From CAZBRS01 sp964494475 (lineage in GTDB: Bacteria; Myxococcota_A; UBA9042; CAZBRS01), in the NCBI GenBank assembly GCA_964494475.1, contig CAZBRS010000028.1:1-64000 (forward strand): a stretch of 64,000 nucleotides of DNA, read 5' to 3'. The translations under genes were made by a program, and so were the position numbers. The notes under the pieces were generated by a model. That model searched no databases, had not been told where the DNA came from, and worked only from the letters and a program-made list of their open reading frames with translations. Positions 33,101 to 40,139 of the stretch are shown here, one piece after another (position 1 is the first letter of the stretch; the number at the start of each line of letters is the position of its first letter).

Positions 33101-34629
33101 TCGCGCTGCGCGGCGGCGTGCTGTGGGAGGGCATGGCCTCTGCCATGATCTTCGGGCTGTCGCTGGCCACGGCGCTCACGCTCTACGTGATCCCGTGCAT
33201 CTTCTACCTGTTGTTCCGGCGCGGCGAAGCGAAGGCACACCCCGTAGCCCCGGTCGGCGCGGCCCTGCTGCTCGCCGCGCTGGCCCTCGGCGTACCCTCG
33301 ACGGCGCGGGCCGAGCACCCCGTGCAGGCGCTCCTGACGGAGGCCGGCGTGCGCTCGCTGCCGAACCGCGAGGCGGGGCTGGGCCTGCGCGAGAGCGAGG
33401 CCGACCGCGGGCAGGTGCTGGCCTCGTTCGCGCCCATCGTCGACCTGCAGCTCTCGGCGTCGCGCCTCGACCGGGAGATGGGCCTGGCGCTCGACACGAG
33501 CACGTTGAACCTGCCCTTCCCCCTCGAGATCCCCGAGATCACGCTGGTGAACCGCAACGTGTACCGCGCGGGCGCCACCGTCACCGTGCCGCTGCTGGTC
33601 GGCGGCAAGCGCCTGGCGTACCTGGCCGCCAGCGACCACGGCGTGGCGGCGCGGAAGCTGGTGCAGGAGGCCACCCGCCGCGGCGTCGAGTTCGGCGTGG
33701 CCGCGCGCTACGTGCAGGTGCTGCAGGCCGAGCGCCTGGCCCGCATCTGGGAGGCCCGCCTCGAGGCCGACCGGCGCCTGGTCGCGATCGCGCGCGCCAA
33801 GGAGGCGCACGGCCTGGGGGTGCCCTTCGACATCACCTACGCCGAGACCATCGCCGCCAACTCGGAGCGCCGGCTCGAGGAGACGCGCGGCGAAGCGGCC
33901 CTGGCGCGGTCACGCCTGAACGACCTGGTGGGCCGCGACCTGGCCGCCGAGGTGGTGCTGGCCGAGTTGGGCTACGACCCGGCCTTCGCGCCCACCCTCG
34001 ACGAGCTGCGACCCGGCGCCGCCACCCGGCCCGAGGTGCGCGCGCGCGCCGAGAAGGCCGAGGCGCTCTCCGCCACGGCCAGGGCCGTGACCGGCGACCT
34101 GCTGCCCACCGTGGCGCTGGTCGGCGAGGGCGGCTACAAGCACGGCGACCTGGGTTACACCGAGGGCGACACCTACTGGATCGCCACGGTGGCCCTGAAG
34201 TGGAACCTGTTGGCCGACGCCGGAGCCTGGGCGCGGCGCGAGAAGGCCCGCCTGGAGGTGTCGCGCGCCGACCTGGAGCTCACCCAGGAGAAGCACAAGC
34301 TCGAGCTGGCCCTGGTCGAGGCGCACCGCCAGCACCAGGACGTGACGCGCATCGTCGCCGTGGCCGAGCGCGCCGTGGGCACCGCCCGCGCGGGCTACGG
34401 CAACGCCCGCAAGGCCTACGATCAGGGCGTGCTGCCCCTGTGGACGTTGGTCGAGGCGTCGCGAGCGCTGGTCGAGGCCACCGAGAACCTGGCACGCGCC
34501 GCCTACGGGCGCACGCTGGCCGAGCTGCAGCTGCGCTACGTGGCCGGCCTGCCGCTCCTGACCGACGCGCAGCTGGCGCCGCGGCTGCCGGATCTGGAGT
34601 TCCCGCGGGAGGAAGGAGGCGCTCGATGA
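30196..34629 (+). CDS. RND efflux pump fused to a TolC-like outer-membrane channel
   Basis: A single 1477-residue reading frame. Residues 1-1013 are a complete HAE/AcrB-type RND permease: N-terminal helix (P-V-L-V-W-L-L-F-A), two periplasmic repeats, and helix 4 with the proton-relay pair Asp400-Asp401 in M-L-V-D-D-A-I-I-V-I-D-N. After the last pump helix come a hydrophobic stretch (about 1019-1035) and S-T-A-R-A followed by E-H-P, a good signal-peptidase I site near residue 1039. Residues 1040-1477 are a TolC-family outer-membrane factor with long helical repeats (S-R-L-N-D-L-V-G-R-D; A-R-A-G-Y-G-N-A-R-K-A-Y). No stop or frameshift separates them. Either the protein is cut at the internal signal or it spans both membranes. 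Confidence 0.85.
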   Translation: MSLVGWGLKKPVLVWLLFAAVASWGVHNYLTISRREDPEIKISIALVVTIWPGKGAEDIERLVTKKLEDRIEQMSSIEELRSTTRENVSLIFVDVRYDVDEQLEWQKLRNRIDEARPDLPAGVIGPKVIDDFGDVTAMVWALRSTTAEPRELKEWAERLRGRLNELPAVGKVNLVGEQEEVIYLEGPMESFSMFGFSPFVAARLLDYHNVNVPAGYVRTSERNVRLDASGTFEVLDDLREAVLDVSRETGQPLRVADVFTVRRGYDEPPLHKVLSNGQPAIALDVRMQRGFNVVEMGRAAKEVAEAFRAELPPGIELDLLHDQPREVDEFIGEFMQNLWEGILIVVLVMLLPMGLRNTGITAVALPLSIAVAFAVMPLFDVILEQVAIAAFIVVIGMLVDDAIIVIDNIDVHLRRGASPAEAALRGTEEIALPMLTGGTLATVFAFLPLLLLTDEMGAYVRALPLVVSIAMIASFLVAMFVTPLLARRFLRPAPAARVAEAERPSRLRSAYGRALRAGLKARWLVLFLALAAFAGAVMLIPHVGVSFFPRVDRDQFTVDLWLPEGSGTERTERAVREVEAILREEPLVTDFITYVGEGGPRFHITVIPQFNTLNYARFMVTTTDKNATRGLVERLRVVFRERIAGAHVQPAAILLGKPVEAPIAIKIHGPDLGESRRISEQVQAILRETPGADLVRDNLGQEVASLEVVIDQEAAHMAGVSNTEVAAALLTAHEGYPVTDFRAEQKRIPVKMRATDADRRALRGLNDLVVPSQTTGEKVPLSAFATLEPRWAPGVVHHADGQRTVTVLSDVHGRLASEVLREAWPRIQKLELPRGYTVVSEGEEKERTKAFGQLAFVFVIIIGALLVMLVVQFGSVKRAAAILFSVPLAIVGAVVGLWCTGNSFSFMAFLGVVSLAGIVIKNAVLWVDHVDRSLLGGRSLADAVVDAGVRRFRPILMTALTTVGGLVPLALRGGVLWEGMASAMIFGLSLATALTLYVIPCIFYLLFRRGEAKAHPVAPVGAALLLAALALGVPSTARAEHPVQALLTEAGVRSLPNREAGLGLRESEADRGQVLASFAPIVDLQLSASRLDREMGLALDTSTLNLPFPLEIPEITLVNRNVYRAGATVTVPLLVGGKRLAYLAASDHGVAARKLVQEATRRGVEFGVAARYVQVLQAERLARIWEARLEADRRLVAIARAKEAHGLGVPFDITYAETIAANSERRLEETRGEAALARSRLNDLVGRDLAAEVVLAELGYDPAFAPTLDELRPGAATRPEVRARAEKAEALSATARAVTGDLLPTVALVGEGGYKHGDLGYTEGDTYWIATVALKWNLLADAGAWARREKARLEVSRADLELTQEKHKLELALVEAHRQHQDVTRIVAVAERAVGTARAGYGNARKAYDQGVLPLWTLVEASRALVEATENLARAAYGRTLAELQLRYVAGLPLLTDAQLAPRLPDLEFPREEGGAR

Positions 34630-35255
34630 CGGCCAGGACGAGCGAGCCGTCGACTGAAGTCGCGGCTCAGGGTACGAAGCCCGCCTGCGCGGGCTGGACA
34701 GGTTCGAACGCATGCGAAGCCCACTCCTGCACGGCCCCAGTCCGCGAAGGCGGACTTGGTAGTTCCAGCCGCGACTTCAGTCGACGGCTTGCGCGCCCTC
34801 TGGTCGTTACGGGGATCGCGCTCCTTGCGCTGGCCGTCGCGTCTCCCCTCTACGCCGCCGACTTGTCCGACGTAGCCTTGGCGAAGTCGGAGCCCGCGCC
34901 CTGGTGGCAGAAGCTGCAGTGGACCTGGGTCGCGGGCGGCCTGGCCGCCGGCTCGGCCACGGCCGCCGTCTTCGCCGGCGTGCACGCCAACGAGCTCGAG
35001 GACCGCTACCACGCGGCGCTGGCCACCTCGCGCGACACGCCCCAGCCGGCTTCGACCGTGCTGGCCCTGGGCGACCGGGCCCGCGGTCAGGCCACGCTCT
35101 CGAGCGTGCTGTGGGGAGTGGCGGGCGTCTGCGCGATCACCGGTGGAGCGCTCGCCTGGCTCGAGCTGAGCGCGCCCGAGGACCATGGAGAGGTCTTCGT
35201 GGCGCCGGTGGCCCTGCCCGGCGGGGCCGGGCTCTCGCTCGGCGGGAGGTTCTGA
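34626..35255 (+). CDS. Small membrane protein whose N-terminus is encoded by a palindromic element
   Basis: 209 residues if started at the ATG at 34626, which overlaps the previous stop by 4 nt. Residues about 7-55 are encoded entirely by a 143-bp element with perfect 22-bp inverted ends. Then comes a hydrophobic segment (V-V-T-G-I-A-L-L-A-L-A-V-A) ending P-L-Y-A-A-D like a signal peptide, and two further hydrophobic helices (A-G-G-L-A-A-G-S-A-T-A-A-V and V-L-W-G-V-A-G-V-C-A-I-T-G-G-A-L-A-W-L). No in-frame ATG, GTG or TTG exists between the element and the hydrophobic segment, so translation must pass through the repeat. Function unknown; last full gene of the efflux operon. Confidence 0.6.
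   Translation: MTARTSEPSTEVAAQGTKPACAGWTGSNACEAHSCTAPVREGGLGSSSRDFSRRLARPLVVTGIALLALAVASPLYAADLSDVALAKSEPAPWWQKLQWTWVAGGLAAGSATAAVFAGVHANELEDRYHAALATSRDTPQPASTVLALGDRARGQATLSSVLWGVAGVCAITGGALAWLELSAPEDHGEVFVAPVALPGGAGLSLGGRF
34646..34788. repeat. MITE-like palindromic element with perfect 22-bp terminal inverted repeats
   Basis: 34646-34667 and 34767-34788 are perfect inverted repeats (core CGACTGAAGTCGCGG). Two internal hairpins: GCCCGC/GCGGGC (34679-34694) and AGTCCGC/GCGGACT (34739-34756, loop GAAG). No transposase and no obvious target-site duplication. Confidence 0.85.
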
Positions 35256-35854
35256 TGCGGCCTCCTCACGCCCGCCCCGGAAAGAACCTCACCCCCTGGC
35301 CCCCTCTCCGCGACGAAACCTCACCCCCCACCCCTCTCCGTCAAGCGGAGAGGGGGGTTCTCGTGGCCCTCGCGCTGCTTCTCACGGCGTGCGTGGTCGA
35401 CACGGGCGTGCCCGCCGACGCCCGGCTGATCTGCGCGGTCGACGACGACTGCCCCGGCGGCTGGCGCTGTCTCGACGACCTGTGCCGGCCCGAGGGCTGG
35501 GCGCCCGACGCGGTGGAGCCGGATCTCGCCGCCGACGGCCAGGACGAGGCCGGGGCCGACGCCGCGCTGCCCCGCATCGAGGACCGCCTCACGATCTGCG
35601 GCGCGCTCTACGACAAGATCGAGGCCTGCCCGGCCGAGGTGAAGGCCACCCTGGGCCAGGCCGTGTGGGACTTGGTCGGCGACGACCGCGCCGTCTTCGC
35701 GAGCACCACGTGCGCCCGGGAGTTGCTGGAGGACGCCACCGACCAGGACCTGGACGACTACCTGGTCCAGGTGGCGCTGCTCGGATCGATCACGTGCCCG
35801 ATGTTCGTGAGCGTGCTCTGCGAGCTGTTCCCCGACGATGCCGGGTACGAGACG
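35255..35854 (+). CDS. Lipoprotein gene with repeat-derived N-terminus (truncated by assembly gap)
   Basis: 200 residues visible before the gap; the 3' end is lost. The ATG overlaps the previous stop by one base. Residues 11-34 (N-L-T-P-W-P-P-L-R-D...) are encoded by a C-rich palindromic repeat, immediately before a lipoprotein hydrophobic core ending L-L-T-A-C (Cys46). A GTG at 35363 with GGAGAGG upstream, provided by the repeat itself, is an alternative start but would leave only nine residues before the Cys. The mature part has a C-x-V-D-D-D-C-P-G-G-W-R-C-L-D-D-L-C box typical of Myxococcota lipoproteins and an unidentified helical domain. It belongs to the efflux operon. Confidence 0.6.
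35285..35357. repeat. C-rich palindromic element at the start of a lipoprotein gene
   Basis: Two direct half-units beginning AACCTCACCCCC (35285 and 35317), the second closing in a perfect 10-bp hairpin CCCCTCTCCG / CGGAGAGGGG (35331-35355, loop TCAAG). This pattern is a familiar dispersed repeat in GC-rich draft genomes. Confidence 0.75.
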
Positions 35855-35954
35855 NNNNNNNNNNNNNNNNNNNNNNNNNNNNNNNNNNNNNNNNNNNNNN
35901 NNNNNNNNNNNNNNNNNNNNNNNNNNNNNNNNNNNNNNNNNNNNNNNNNNNNNN
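35855..35954. other. Assembly gap (100 N) between convergent genes
   Basis: It truncates the 35255 lipoprotein gene on the left and the NFACT gene on the right. The flanks are not duplicated. Confidence 0.95.
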
Positions 35955-37444
35955 GGCTGGCGCGACGGCGACGGCTTGGGCGCGCCGAACTCGCGGTCGG
36001 GGAAGAAGCGCTTCAGCTTCTCGGGGTCGAGGCGCACGCGCACGGTGCGCTCCTTGGCCACGTTGACGGCGCCGGCGGGGGCGCCCTTGGCGCGGCTCAC
36101 GTGCTTGGCCTCGGTCACGGTGACGTCGAGGGACTGCTCGCGGCTGCCCTTGCTGTACCAGGCTGCCAGCAGGGCGGCCTCCTCGACGGCCGCGGGCTCG
36201 GGCTCGCCGCTCTTGTCGACCCTGAGGATGACGTGCGCGCCTTCGTAGTCGCGGGCGTGCAGCCAGAGATCGCGGCCGTTGGCCACCTGGAACGTGAGCT
36301 CCTCGTTGTCGCGCGCGCCCCGGCCCACCAGGATGGCGGCGCCGCCGGTGGCCCGGAACGCGTGGAAGGGCTCGCGCAGGTCGGCGGCCTTGCCCTTGCG
36401 CGGCGCCTCGATGGGCTCGGCCATGAAGTAGGTCTTGCCGAGCTCGGCCACCGTGGTGGCGTCGTGCGCCTTCTTGGCCGCGTCGAGGCGCACGGCGTCG
36501 GCGCGCAGGGCGTCTTCCTCGGCCTGGATGCGGCCCAGGCGCTCGGCCACGAACTGGCGCGTCTCGCCGTATTTGTGGGCCTTGCGGTACAGGGCCTCCA
36601 TGTTGCCGTTCAGCGTGAGCTTGGGGTCGAGCGGCACCTGGACCGACTCGCCGTTCAGCTGGAGCACCACCGACTCGGTGCCCTTGGCGATGCGAAGCTG
36701 GTACAGGTTGGCCTTCAGGGCGTCGGCGCGCTTCAGGAACAGGGGCGCCTCGTCGGCCTTGGCCAGGTCGATGGCCACGTTGGCGCGCTTCTTCTCGATG
36801 TGGCGCAGGCGGGCCTGCAGCTTGCGCCACACGCCGCGCACGTCCTCGTCGAAGCCTCGCGCGGCCTCGACCTCCCGGTAGAACGCGTCGACCGCGGCGT
36901 GCAGGTCGTCGCCCTTCGTCAGGAAGCGCACCAGGCCCACCTGGTGCAGGGCGTTCTCCTTCTCGGGCTGCAGGGGCCGCTCGTACTTGCGCCCCACCGC
37001 CAGGTCGCGCTTGTGCGAGTTGCTCTCGGTCAGCCGGGCCAGGATGCGCTTGGCGGGATCGGTCAGGAAGAGGTTCGGGTGGTGGCCCGAGCACTCGAAG
37101 AGGAGCAGGCGCTTGCCGTCGTCGCGATCGAACTCGAGGGTGACCACGCGGTCGCGACGATCCGTCTCGGCGCGGCAGAGGCGCGCGCCGGTGAGGTGCT
37201 TGCGACAAGCCATCACGAAGGCGGTCGGGTGCCCCGGTTCGGCCCCCGAACCTTTCTCGTCGGTGTAGTGCAGGCGCGCCTCCTGCGGCCGCGCACAGAT
37301 CAGCAGGCGCCGGAAGCCCTCGCCCACGTAGAACTCGAGGGTGACCGAGTAGGGGTCGCGCTCGCGCACGCGGCGCACCTGCCCCTCGTCGATCTCGTCG
37401 AGCGAGAGCACGACCTGGCGGAGCTCGTCGAGCGAGAGGGTCAC
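35955..37444 (-). CDS. NFACT / RqcH-like protein (3' end lost in gap)
   Basis: About 496 residues visible. It is a member of the NFACT group (RqcH, FbpA, Tae2/NEMF), which in bacteria recognise stalled 50S-peptidyl-tRNA and add Ala tails in ribosome quality control. An N-terminal NFACT-N-like domain carries R-L-L-I-C-A-R-P and L-L-L-F-E-C-S-G-H-H-P-N-L-F-L-T-D, then come long coiled-coil helices (about 180-340), then the RNA-binding NFACT-R domain with Y-F-M-A-E, G-R-G-A-R-D-N-E-E-L-T-F and D-L-W-L-H-A-R-D-Y-E-G-A-H-V-I-L-R. The H-A-R segment corresponds to the normally conserved H-x-x-x-x-x-G-S-H-V-I. The GTG start at 37444 overlaps the moaC stop by 4 nt. Confidence 0.85.
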
Positions 37445-37929
37445 AGGGCCTCCTCGGGGCGCACGACGCGGCCGCTCTTGCCCCCGCTCTTCTCGATCAG
37501 CTCGAGCCGCTCGATGACGGCGAAGCGGTCGACGGCCTTGATCATGTCGTAGACCGTCAGCGCGGCCACGGCCACGGCGGTCAGGGCCTCCATCTCGACG
37601 CCCGTTCGATCGACGGCAGAGACCGTGGCCTCGAGCACCAGCGTGGACGTCGCGGGCTCGGGCGTGATCGACACCGCCACGTCGGTGAGGCGCAGGGGGT
37701 GGCAGAGCGGGATGAGATCGGACGTGCGCTTGGCGGCCTGGATGCCGGCCAGCCGCGCCGTCGTGAACACATCGCCCTTCGGACCCTGGCCCCCGGCCAC
37801 GCCCTCGAACACCTCGGGCGAGAGCTTCACGCGGCCGCGGGCACGCGCCAGGCGGGGCGTCTCGGCCTTGCGCGTCACGTCGACCATGGTGGGCCGACCG
37901 GCGTCGTCGAGGTGGGTCAGCTGATCCAT
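37441..37929 (-). CDS. moaC: Cyclic pyranopterin monophosphate synthase
   Basis: 162 residues, the standard MoaC length. It rearranges 3',8-cyclo-GTP to cyclic pyranopterin monophosphate in molybdenum cofactor synthesis. Family stretches are M-V-D-V-T-R-K, A-G-I-Q-A-A-K-R-T-S-D-L-I-P-L-C-H-P-L (the conserved His near residue 76), T-G-V-E-M-E-A-L-T-A-V-A-V-A-A-L-T-V-Y-D-M and I-K-A-V-D with the catalytic Lys-Asp region. No moaA, moaD or moaE is nearby. The 4-nt overlap with the downstream NFACT gene suggests co-transcription of functionally unrelated genes. A weak TTTCCT-17-TATTGT promoter lies at 37964-37992. Confidence 0.95.
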   Translation of the reverse strand: MDQLTHLDDAGRPTMVDVTRKAETPRLARARGRVKLSPEVFEGVAGGQGPKGDVFTTARLAGIQAAKRTSDLIPLCHPLRLTDVAVSITPEPATSTLVLEATVSAVDRTGVEMEALTAVAVAALTVYDMIKAVDRFAVIERLELIEKSGGKSGRVVRPEEAL

Positions 37930-38004
37930 GGGGGCTCCCAGGCGCGGAGGGCAACGGCGGCGGACAATACCCTAAACCGTGCGGAAAGGAAAGGCACTTT
38001 GCCG

Positions 38005-39015
38005 CTACGGACAGATGCGCACCAGCCCCGCTTCGTTCAACCGCGTGGCGAACAGGCAGCCCGCGTCGAGATCGCCGCCGGGTCCGAAGGCCAGGTTGGC
38101 CACGTGGCGCAGGTTCTCCGCGGGCGCGTCGCTGACCACGCGGGTGGCGCCCGTGGCGAGTTCGTAGGCCACGACGCGGCCCTTGGACCAACTGGCCACC
38201 AGCAGCCAGCCGTCCGGGGACAGCAGCAACCCGTCGGCGCCCGCGAACAGGGCGTCGTTCGAGAGCACGGTCGCGACGTACGGCGACTCGCCCGCCAGCG
38301 GCACCTGGTAGACGGCGCCCTTCGAGGTCGAGGCCACGTACAGCGTGGCGCCGTCGGGCGACAGGGCCAGGCCGTTCGCGAAGCTGATGCCCTCGACCAG
38401 CGTGACGGGCGGGGCCTCTGGCGTGTCGAGGCGCACGACCGCCCCGTCGGTGGACAGCGACACGAGCAGGTGCCCCTCGCCGTCGAAGAGCACGCCGTTC
38501 GGGCCCTTGCCGATGGGGTCGCCGATCTGCACGAGCCCGTCGGCGTCGGTCCATTGGTACAGGCGGTCCCCGGTGGTCTGGGCGAACACGGCGCCCCACG
38601 ACGGGTGCCAGGCAACGCCCGCGAAGCCCACCGTGGGCATGCCGGGCGCCTTGGGGATGGCCGCCAGGGTCTCGAGGTTGCCCGCCTGATCGAGGCGCAA
38701 CAACGCGTCGTTGGCCGTGAGCAGGAAGCGTCCCTGGCCGTCGACCGCAAGCCCCTCGGAGCTCATGAGCTCGGGAAAGACCTGCTCGGCCTCCACGGGC
38801 GCCGCAGGCATCCAGGGGGGGGGCGCGACCGTCTCGTCGGAGGTCTCCGCGGAGTCGGGCAGCGGCGCGTCGGAGATCGTGTCGAAGGTATCGACGCCCG
38901 TGGTGTCCGGGGTCGGCGCTCCGACCTCGGCGTCGGCTACCCCTCCCCCGCAGGCCCACCCGAGCCCTCCCGCCAACACGAGCCCCACCAGTCCGGACCA
39001 TCGAGGTCGTGCCAT
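38005..39015 (-). CDS. SMP-30/NHL-type beta-propeller lipoprotein
   Basis: 336 residues. The signal ends L-G-W-A-C (Cys22), followed by an Asp/Thr/Pro linker (about 25-75) and a propeller of SMP-30/gluconolactonase-like blades: S-S-E-G-L-A-V-D-G-Q-G-R-F, K-G-P-N-G-V-L-F-D-G-E-G-H, F-A-N-G-L-A-L-S-P-D-G-A-T-L-Y-V-A, and A-G-A-D-G-L-L-L-S-P-D-G-W-L. The P-N-G and A-N-G asparagines fall where SMP-30 proteins bind their metal. It may be a lactonase or a non-enzymatic sensor; activity cannot be read from sequence. The ATG at 39015 was chosen because it starts the signal peptide. Confidence 0.8.
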   Translation of the reverse strand: MARPRWSGLVGLVLAGGLGWACGGGVADAEVGAPTPDTTGVDTFDTISDAPLPDSAETSDETVAPPPWMPAAPVEAEQVFPELMSSEGLAVDGQGRFLLTANDALLRLDQAGNLETLAAIPKAPGMPTVGFAGVAWHPSWGAVFAQTTGDRLYQWTDADGLVQIGDPIGKGPNGVLFDGEGHLLVSLSTDGAVVRLDTPEAPPVTLVEGISFANGLALSPDGATLYVASTSKGAVYQVPLAGESPYVATVLSNDALFAGADGLLLSPDGWLLVASWSKGRVVAYELATGATRVVSDAPAENLRHVANLAFGPGGDLDAGCLFATRLNEAGLVRICP

Positions 39016-39221
39016 CTCGGCCTCCTGACGCCATCTGGCACCCATGGTACAGGGTTCGCGACCCGGCGCAACCGTCAACGCACCGCGTCAGGTTCGGAGC
39101 CCGGACTCCTGGACCAAACGGTCAAGAACGACGTAGTATACATTGCGCGCTGTGAGGTTTTCGGCTACAAGCGGTGCGAGGTTTCCTCGGGGATCCCCGA
39201 ATCTGGTGACGGAGGAGAACG

Positions 39222-40139
39222 ATGGATCGCAGACAGCTCTTCTCGTGGGCCCTGGGCGCCGCCGGGGCTGGCGTGGCCGCCCCGGTGCTGGCTGCGACGG
39301 GCGAACCCCACGCCGGCACGCCCGCCTCCGAACGTGCGGCCGACCACGCGGCCTGCCTGGTCGACACGACGCTCTGCATCGGCTGCCGGGCCTGCGAGGA
39401 GGCCTGCCAGCGCGCCAACCGACTGCCGGCTCCAGAGGTGCCCTACTCCGATCGCTGGGTGCTGAACACGCCCCGCCGCCCCGACGCGACGCGCTTCACG
39501 GTCGTGAACGGCTACGAAGGGCCGCCGAGCCCCGCCAGCCGCGACCGCGACGAGACCTTCGCCAAGGTGCAGTGCCTGCACTGCGTCGACCCCAGCTGCG
39601 TGTCGGCCTGCATCGTGGCCGCCCTCACGAAGCGCGACGACGGTCCCGTGGTCTACAATGCCGAGATCTGCATCGGCTGCCGCTACTGCATGGTGGCCTG
39701 CCCCTTCGAGATCCCGGCCTACGAGTACCACGAGCCGCTGCTGCCGCGCGTGCGCAAGTGTACGTTCTGCACGGGCGACGACCGCAAGGGCCCACCCAAG
39801 CCCGCTTGCGCCGCGACCTGCCCCGTCGAGGCCATCGTCTTCGGGCACCGCGACCTGCTCATCGATCTGGCCCGCAAGCGCTTCGCCAAGGACCCCGGGC
39901 GCTACGTCGACCACCTCTACGGCGAGCACGAGGTCGGCGGAACCTCGTGGATGTACCTGGTGGGGCGCCCGCCGGCCGAGGTGGGTCTGCTCGACCTGCA
40001 GACCGAGGCCCCGCCGCGCCTGACCGAGGCCATCCAGCACGGCATCTTCAAGTACGGCGCCCTGCCGGTGGCGGTGTACTCCAGCCTGGCCGGGCTCATG
40101 TGGCTGACCAACCGCAACCGTGACGGAGGCACGAAATGA
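39222..40139 (+). CDS. Four-cluster ferredoxin electron-transfer subunit (HybA/DsrO/HmcB type)
   Basis: 305 residues. A Tat-type signal (M-D-R-R-Q-L-F-S-W-A-L-G, hydrophobic to about residue 25) indicates folding with cofactors before export. Four [4Fe-4S] cluster sets follow: C-I-G-C-R-A-C-E-E-A-C, C-L-H-C-V-D-P-S-C-V-S-A-C, C-I-G-C-R-Y-C-M-V-A-C-P, and C-T-F-C with C-A-A-T-C-P. A C-terminal hydrophobic helix (A-L-P-V-A-V-Y-S-S-L-A-G-L-M-W-L) should anchor it on the periplasmic face. Such subunits pass electrons between an NrfD/HybB-type quinone-binding membrane protein and a redox partner; that partner, the NrfD-cytochrome fusion, is encoded next with a 4-nt overlap. It is preceded by GGAGGAGAACG. 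Confidence 0.93.
   Translation: MDRRQLFSWALGAAGAGVAAPVLAATGEPHAGTPASERAADHAACLVDTTLCIGCRACEEACQRANRLPAPEVPYSDRWVLNTPRRPDATRFTVVNGYEGPPSPASRDRDETFAKVQCLHCVDPSCVSACIVAALTKRDDGPVVYNAEICIGCRYCMVACPFEIPAYEYHEPLLPRVRKCTFCTGDDRKGPPKPACAATCPVEAIVFGHRDLLIDLARKRFAKDPGRYVDHLYGEHEVGGTSWMYLVGRPPAEVGLLDLQTEAPPRLTEAIQHGIFKYGALPVAVYSSLAGLMWLTNRNRDGGTK

Noticed and set aside
29872..33810. 1312-codon minus-strand open frame
   Set aside because: Antisense to the RND-TolC gene; low-complexity His/Arg/Gln composition typical of shadow frames.
39134..39142. TATA-like promoter for the ferredoxin/NrfD operon
   Set aside because: TAGTATACA looks like a -10 region, but no acceptable -35 lies 16-18 bp upstream and it is 80 bp from the start; not strong enough to annotate.
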